Source of the DNA: CAG-452 sp045531335
Lineage (GTDB): Bacteria; Bacillota; Clostridia; TANB77; CAG-508
Direction: 5' to 3'
NCBI GenBank assembly: GCA_045531335.1
Contig: JAZSDU010000040.1
Location: 1 to 35,359, forward strand
Length of the DNA stretch: 35,359 nt
The notes under the pieces: model-generated
Seen by the model: the letters and a program-made list of their open reading frames with translations, nothing else
Database searches by the model: none
What the model was told of the DNA's origin: nothing
Made by a program: the position numbers and the translations under genes
Shown here: positions 31,081 to 35,359 of the stretch, piece after piece
Position numbering within the stretch: the stretch's first letter is position 1
How the letters are laid out: every line of letters begins with the position of its first letter

Positions 31081-31150
31081 TGTAGGGGCGGACGACCCTG
31101 TCCGCCCGGAAAAAATATAAATGCGGGTCGACGGAGTCGTCGACCCATAC
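31081..31150. repeat. Inverted REP pair upstream of the M24 peptidase gene
   Basis: The left unit (31081-31108) is TGTAGGGG with stem GGGCGGAC/GTCCGCCC. The right unit (31124-31150) is CGGGTCGAC...GTCGACCCATAC, with its own perfect stem and a degenerate terminal tetranucleotide. It ends 15 bp before the ribosome-binding site. Confidence 0.87.
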
Positions 31151-31174
31151 GATATAAAAGATAGGGGTGATATT

Positions 31175-32236
31175 ATGAATTTTAGAATACGCACTTTAAG
31201 AGAAAGATTAAAAAGTTTAAATCTAGAGGGAATGATTGTATCAAATCCTGTAAATATAAGATATCTTACAAATATACAATCAGAAGGAATACTATTAATA
31301 ACTAGAAAAGAAAATATTTTTTTAACATACACCATGTATATAGAAGATGTTAATAGGACTCTAACAATAGATGATGAAATAATTGTTGCAGATATGAGAG
31401 ATATATCACAAGAAGAAGCGGAGAATTTCTTTGTGTTTTGTGAGAACATAGGATTTGAAGAAAACTATGTTACATATGAACAATATAAAAGATTAAAAAG
31501 CAGATATAAAATTCACAATATGGCAGAAACAGAAAACATAATAGAAAAACAAAGAATGATCAAAGATGAAGAAGAAATAGAAAAAATAAAAAAAGCTTGT
31601 GAAATTACAGACAACTGCTTTAAACATCTACTAGAATATATAAAAGAAGGAATGACAGAAAAAGAAGTTGCATTAGAAATAGAAGTCTATTTTAAAACTC
31701 ATGGAGCCGATGGAGTTTCATTTGATCCAATAGTAGCATTTGGAGAAAATTCTTCTATTCCACACTGGATACCATCAGATAGAAAAGTAAAAAATGCAGA
31801 TCCAATATTAATAGATATGGGATGTAAGTATAAAGGGTATTGCTCTGATATGACAAGAACAATATTTATGGGATGTATACTCGAAGAAATAAAACCGATT
31901 TACGATTTAGTTTTAAAAAATCAAAAAAATGTATTAGATTCAATGAGAAGTAATTATAATATAAAAACACTTTCTAGAGGAGTAGATGATAACTACAAAA
32001 TGAACAACTATGTTTTGATACATGGGCTAGGACATGGAGTAGGATTAGATATACATGAAATACCGTTTATAAACTCAAGAAACGAAGCATTTTTAAAAGA
32101 GAATATGGTAGTTACTGATGAGCCAGGAATTTACTTGCCAGGAAGATATGGAATTAGAATAGAAGATACTGTATTAATAGATAAAACAGAATGTATACCA
32201 CTTACAAAATCTGAAAAAGGGTATGTAGTAATTTAA
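31175..32236 (+). CDS. Xaa-Pro aminopeptidase/dipeptidase family (M24) metallopeptidase
   Basis: 353 residues from ATG 31175; AGGGGTGA is the site, while an in-frame ATG at 31121 would translate through the REP and is rejected. The creatinase-like N-terminal domain is followed by the pita-bread catalytic domain, with all five metal ligands: Asp214 and Asp225 (LIDMGCKYKGYCSDMTRT), His283 (IHGLGHG), Glu316 (TDEPGIY) and Glu330 (GIRIEDT). It cleaves peptides at proline. Cytoplasmic. A strong terminator follows. Confidence 0.94.
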   Translation: MNFRIRTLRERLKSLNLEGMIVSNPVNIRYLTNIQSEGILLITRKENIFLTYTMYIEDVNRTLTIDDEIIVADMRDISQEEAENFFVFCENIGFEENYVTYEQYKRLKSRYKIHNMAETENIIEKQRMIKDEEEIEKIKKACEITDNCFKHLLEYIKEGMTEKEVALEIEVYFKTHGADGVSFDPIVAFGENSSIPHWIPSDRKVKNADPILIDMGCKYKGYCSDMTRTIFMGCILEEIKPIYDLVLKNQKNVLDSMRSNYNIKTLSRGVDDNYKMNNYVLIHGLGHGVGLDIHEIPFINSRNEAFLKENMVVTDEPGIYLPGRYGIRIEDTVLIDKTECIPLTKSEKGYVVI

Positions 32237-32276
32237 AAAAGTTTTCTTGTGACATTTGTTGCAAGAAAACTTTTTT
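32235..32276 (+). terminator. Intrinsic terminator after the M24 peptidase
   Basis: AAAAAAGTTTTCTTG (32235-32249) pairs with CAAGAAAACTTTTTT (32262-32276) over 15 bp, ending in the T-run. Confidence 0.95.
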
Positions 32277-32289
32277 GCGATTTCAAAAC

Positions 32290-32318
32290 TTGATTATATT
32301 TTCAAAATGATATATAAT
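32290..32318 (+). promoter_or_regulatory. Promoter of the acyl-CoA synthetase gene
   Basis: TTGATT (32290-32295), 17 bp, TATAAT (32313-32318), followed by a 60-base leader. Confidence 0.72.
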
Positions 32319-32378
32319 ACAAAACAGATTTTAAATTAAGTATAATAAAAAAATATTATATATAAAGGAGAAAACAAT

Positions 32379-34244
32379 ATGAGAATGTTAAAAGATTTTA
32401 AAATACCTAATTTCAAATTTCCAAAATTGAAAATGAAAAATGTAGAAGATATAGATGAAATGAAAGTGGATTATGACGATTTAGCAAAAAAACAAAAAGA
32501 AGTGAAAGGAAAAGAAAAAGGATTTGAACCTACAAACTTTAAAACTATAAAAGAAATTTTTGAAAAATCTAGAGAGAAATTTGCAGATAATGTATTTATA
32601 TTAGAAAAATTTAATCCTAAAGAACCATTTAAAGAAATTAAATATAAAGAATTTTGTGAAGATGTAATTGCATTAGGTACAGCGCTTACAAATAAATATA
32701 GTTTGAAAGATGAAAGAATAGTTATAATAGGAGAAACTACATATAATTGGTATGTTTCATATATGGCAATGCTTTGCGGAGTAGGGATAGCTGTTCCAAC
32801 AGATAAAGAATTACCTGCAAATGAAATTGAAAACGTAATAAATCGTTCAAGAGCAACTGCTGTAATTTATTCTGGAAAGAAAAAAGATGTTATTAAAAAA
32901 GTAGCAGATAAATTGCCAAGTGTTAAATATTTTATTCAAATGAATTCAGATGAAAAATTAAATGGAAGAGAAGTAGGATTTAATACAATACTTAACGAAG
33001 GTAAAGAAATGGTGAATAATGGAGACAACTCTTTTATGGAAATAGAGATTGATCCAAATGAATTTAAAGTATTATTATTTACTTCAGGAACAACATCAAA
33101 TTCAAAAGGAGTTATGCTTTGTAATAGAAACTTAGCTGAAAATGTAAATGCAGTAAATGCGGCTGTAAAATTAAGTGAAAGTGATAGATTATTTTCAGTA
33201 TTACCAATACATCATACATATGAATCAACAATAGGATTTTTAGAACCTTTTTCAGTAGGTTGTTCAATTGCAGTATGTCAAGGACTTAAATATATTGTAC
33301 CAAATTTAAAAGAAACAAAACCAACGGCTATGCTTGCTGTTCCATTATTAATAGAGAATTTATATAAGAAAATAAATGCAAGTATAGAGAAAAGTGGTAA
33401 AGCAGGACTTGTTAATTCTATGATACATGTAACAAATGCATTAAAGAGCGTAGGAGTAGATATAAAAAGAAAAGTATTTTCTGAAATATATGAAAACTTA
33501 GGTGGGAATATAAAATATATAGTATCAGCAGCGGCACCAATAGATGCAAAAATAGGAAAATGGGTTCAAGATATAGGAATTATTTTCTTACAAGGATATG
33601 GATTAACAGAAACAGCTCCAATCTCAGCTTTAACACCAGAATATGATACAAAAATAGGGTCTGCAGGTAAAGCAGTTATATGTGCAGAATTAAAAATAGA
33701 TAATCCTAATGAAAATGGTGAAGGAGAAGTTTTAATAAAAAGCGAAACTTTAATGCTTGGATATTATGAAGACGAAGAAGCAACTAATGAAGTAATAAAA
33801 ATAGATGAAAATGGCGATAGATGGTTTTATTCAGGAGATGTAGGATATCTAGATGAAGAGGGATTTTTATTTATAACAGGAAGAAGTAAGAATGTTATAG
33901 TAACTCAAAATGGTAAAAATATTTATCCAGAAGAAATAGAATTAATGCTTGGAAATGTATCAGAAATTAAAGAATGTATGGTATATGGAAAAGAAGTAGA
34001 AGGTCAAAAAGAATTAGTGGTTTCTGTAAAAGTAATACCTAATTATGAAGAAATTGAAGCAAAACATGGAAAAGATTTAAATGACGAACAAATTTACAAC
34101 ATAATTTGGGAAAAAATAAAAGAAGTGAATCACAAATTGACATCATACAAAGCGATAAAAAATTTAGAAATAAAGAAAGATGAATTCGTAAAAACAACAA
34201 CAATGAAGATAAAAAGATATGCAGAAATAAGTAAAAACAAATAA
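32379..34244 (+). CDS. AMP-binding long-chain acyl-CoA synthetase
   Basis: 621 residues; activates a carboxylic acid, probably a fatty acid, to acyl-AMP and acyl-CoA. The ATP/AMP signature is LLFTSGTTSNSKGVML; later core motifs are QGYGLTETAP, YSGDVGYLDEEGFLFITGRSKNVIV and a C-terminal Lys in KTTTMKIKRY. The first about 50 residues are an unusual basic, Phe/Lys-rich extension (KIPNFKFPKLKMK), which could be membrane-associating. AAAGGAG upstream supports ATG 32379. A lone unit with its own promoter. Confidence 0.92.
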   Translation: MRMLKDFKIPNFKFPKLKMKNVEDIDEMKVDYDDLAKKQKEVKGKEKGFEPTNFKTIKEIFEKSREKFADNVFILEKFNPKEPFKEIKYKEFCEDVIALGTALTNKYSLKDERIVIIGETTYNWYVSYMAMLCGVGIAVPTDKELPANEIENVINRSRATAVIYSGKKKDVIKKVADKLPSVKYFIQMNSDEKLNGREVGFNTILNEGKEMVNNGDNSFMEIEIDPNEFKVLLFTSGTTSNSKGVMLCNRNLAENVNAVNAAVKLSESDRLFSVLPIHHTYESTIGFLEPFSVGCSIAVCQGLKYIVPNLKETKPTAMLAVPLLIENLYKKINASIEKSGKAGLVNSMIHVTNALKSVGVDIKRKVFSEIYENLGGNIKYIVSAAAPIDAKIGKWVQDIGIIFLQGYGLTETAPISALTPEYDTKIGSAGKAVICAELKIDNPNENGEGEVLIKSETLMLGYYEDEEATNEVIKIDENGDRWFYSGDVGYLDEEGFLFITGRSKNVIVTQNGKNIYPEEIELMLGNVSEIKECMVYGKEVEGQKELVVSVKVIPNYEEIEAKHGKDLNDEQIYNIIWEKIKEVNHKLTSYKAIKNLEIKKDEFVKTTTMKIKRYAEISKNK

Positions 34245-34288
34245 AATATTACAATTATATTACAAATTCAAAAATGCAATTATTTCTA

Positions 34289-34318
34289 TTGACAGAATTA
34301 TTTAAATTGTATTAAAAT
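34289..34318 (+). promoter_or_regulatory. Putative promoter of the 34409 gene
   Basis: TTGACA (34289-34294), 18 bp, TAAAAT (34313-34318). A leader of about 85 bases follows before AAGGAGGGG. No folded regulator was recognised in it. Confidence 0.6.
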
Positions 34319-34408
34319 AAGACTGATATAAATTACAAATGTTTTAGTCCTATTAGACATTTTGTAGAATTAAAAGAGATTACTTAGGACAAAGGAGGGG
34401 AGTTTACA

Positions 34409-35254
34409 ATGCTTTTTTTCCACAAACCGGGCATAGTAAACGTAAAAATGATAATTACAGAAGAGAAAATTTTATCAAATATTGATAAAGTACAAAAAAT
34501 GATTAATCCAAATAGTAAAAAACAAATTATACAATTAGAAGAGGATGCATATTTTAAGGATTTAATAGATTCAATAAAAACATATTTAATAGAATATCCA
34601 AAGAAGAAAAACTTCCCAGCAAGTGTATATAAGGCATCTTATGGGTTAGTTGAATTTGCAACAAATCAATTTGAAGAAAATACAAAACAAGTTGAAAAAT
34701 TAATTAGACAAAGAGAAAATAATATAGCTAAAGCTAATGAATTAAAAGATGTGTTTGAAGCAGTTCAATCTAAGGATAAAGAATGGAAAACTAGAGTAAA
34801 ACAAATAAGTAATGTTATGTCAGAAGACATAGTAGAAGCTTTAATCATAATAGGAAAATGCAAAACTAAAAAACCAGCAAACTATGACGATGCTGTAAAA
34901 TTAATAAAAGCTAGAATATCAAATCTTGAAAGCAACTTACATATTGAAATAGATATGGAAAGAATAGAAGACAAATCAAAAGCTTTAAGTTACATAGGAA
35001 TAGAAATAGCAGAAGCTTTAAAAGGAATACCAACACCAGTAGAGACAGAAGAAAGAGTGGAAAAAGTACAAAAAGTAGTAGAAGAACCAGTTCAAGAAGA
35101 TACATATTTTGAAGAAACAAGATTTGAAGTAAAACCTTCATTATGGCAAAGAATTAAAAATAGTAAATTTGTTAGAACTATTAGATATATAATGCAAATA
35201 AAAGTAGTTTTAGACTACCCAGCTTTACCAGAAGGAAGACAAGATAATTATTAA
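34409..35254 (+). CDS. Hypothetical helical protein, charged C terminus
   Basis: 281 residues, family not recognised. Largely helical and charged, likely coiled coil around 75-110 (FATNQFEENTKQVEKLIRQRENNIAKANEL); no signal peptide or clear membrane helix. Residues about 212-240 are Glu/Val-rich (EERVEKVQKVVEEPVQEDTYFEE), then a basic segment LWQRIKNSKFVRTIRYIMQIK. AAAGGAGGGG upstream gives the start. It lies directly before the pilin-like gene at the edge, and may belong to that system, but nothing shows it. Confidence 0.7.
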   Translation: MLFFHKPGIVNVKMIITEEKILSNIDKVQKMINPNSKKQIIQLEEDAYFKDLIDSIKTYLIEYPKKKNFPASVYKASYGLVEFATNQFEENTKQVEKLIRQRENNIAKANELKDVFEAVQSKDKEWKTRVKQISNVMSEDIVEALIIIGKCKTKKPANYDDAVKLIKARISNLESNLHIEIDMERIEDKSKALSYIGIEIAEALKGIPTPVETEERVEKVQKVVEEPVQEDTYFEETRFEVKPSLWQRIKNSKFVRTIRYIMQIKVVLDYPALPEGRQDNY

Positions 35255-35260
35255 AAAATG

Positions 35261-35303
35261 CACTCACTTTATACTAATGTTTTAAAGTGGGTGTTTATTT
35301 TAA
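35261..35303 (+). terminator. Intrinsic terminator before the pilin-like gene
   Basis: CACTCACTTTA (35261-35271) pairs with TAAAGTGGGTG (35283-35293) with one G-T pair, 11-nt loop, then TTTATTTT. Confidence 0.8.
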
Positions 35304-35320
35304 ATAAAGGAGAGTATAGA

Positions 35321-35359
35321 ATGAATAATAAATCAAATGGTATTACACTAGTAGCATTG
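35321..35359 (+). CDS. Type IV pilin-like protein, N terminus (partial)
   Basis: Only 13 codons: MNNKSNGITLVAL, running off the window. A short polar leader, Gly, then a hydrophobic ITLVAL start fits the class III (prepilin) cleavage site at G/I; the +5 Glu of classical pilins is not present (Ala at that place), as in many Gram-positive pseudopilins. AAAGGAGAG precedes the ATG. Fits the prepilin peptidase at 30314. Confidence 0.65.
   Translation, partial: MNNKSNGITLVAL

Noticed and set aside
17121..31150. CRISPR array
   Set aside because: The repeats are irregularly spaced over the whole window, palindromic with variable stems, and have no uniform spacers or cas genes.
31121..31174. N-terminal extension of the M24 peptidase from ATG 31121
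   Set aside because: It translates the right REP hairpin; ATG 31175 has its own ribosome-binding site and starts at the expected place of the domain.

Overview
The window is a very AT-rich chromosomal segment of an endospore-forming, Gram-positive, Clostridia-like Firmicute. Evidence for this: purine-rich Shine-Dalgarno sites before almost every gene, a proline T-box leader, the SpoIIP and SleB sporulation/germination proteins, the Asp23-AmaP-DUF2273 envelope trio followed by nusB-xseA-xseB, and formate-tetrahydrofolate ligase. It resembles uncultured gut Clostridia, but genus and species cannot be read from the sequence.

Layout. 1-690: the 3' end of an rRNA operon (last bases of 23S, then 5S) and a tRNA-Asn gene split inside its anticodon by a 215-nt group I intron. 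908-3882: small metabolic genes (GNAT acetyltransferase, CYTH-like protein, flavin-reductase-like protein, aldehyde dehydrogenase) with a decayed NIF3/CutA-like C-terminal remnant between them. 3975-7035: a T-box-controlled prolyl-tRNA synthetase followed by a hydroxyacid-dehydrogenase-like protein that lacks the usual catalytic residues. 7130-12987: HD-domain protein, uracil permease with a long lysine/threonine-rich tail, an ECF sigma factor overlapping a membrane-anchored beta-propeller protein, and an orphan minus-strand gene. 13170-19421: recJ (frameshifted), rel, a metallo-beta-lactamase hydrolase and hisS. 19582-26629: spoIIP (frameshifted), asp23-amaP-DUF2273-nusB-xseA, a membrane protein, xseB and fhs. 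27052-35359: a membrane protein, SleB-type cortex hydrolase, a minus-strand MFS transporter, YqeG phosphatase, prepilin peptidase, M24 peptidase, acyl-CoA synthetase, an unknown protein, and the start of a pilin-like gene at the right edge.

Three signals stand out. (1) The only two broken genes, recJ and spoIIP, both need a +1 shift, and in both the shift lies exactly at a CGG codon. By eye, CGG is used in frame nowhere else in the window. This fits +1 frameshifting at a rare or unassigned CGG codon, although two coincidental one-base insertions next to A-runs remain possible. (2) Some thirteen loci carry GC-rich hairpins that start with GTAGGGG and often occur as inverted pairs. Their stem sequences differ from copy to copy but remain paired. 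This is the architecture of REP/BIME elements mobilised by RAYT transposases. (3) The group I intron interrupts the tRNA-Asn anticodon.

Most genes are housekeeping. Sporulation (SpoIIP), germination (SleB), stringent response (Rel), DNA repair (RecJ, XseAB) and aminoacylation (ProS, HisS) are represented. The prepilin peptidase and the pilin-like start at the edge suggest a type IV pilus or competence-like system nearby.
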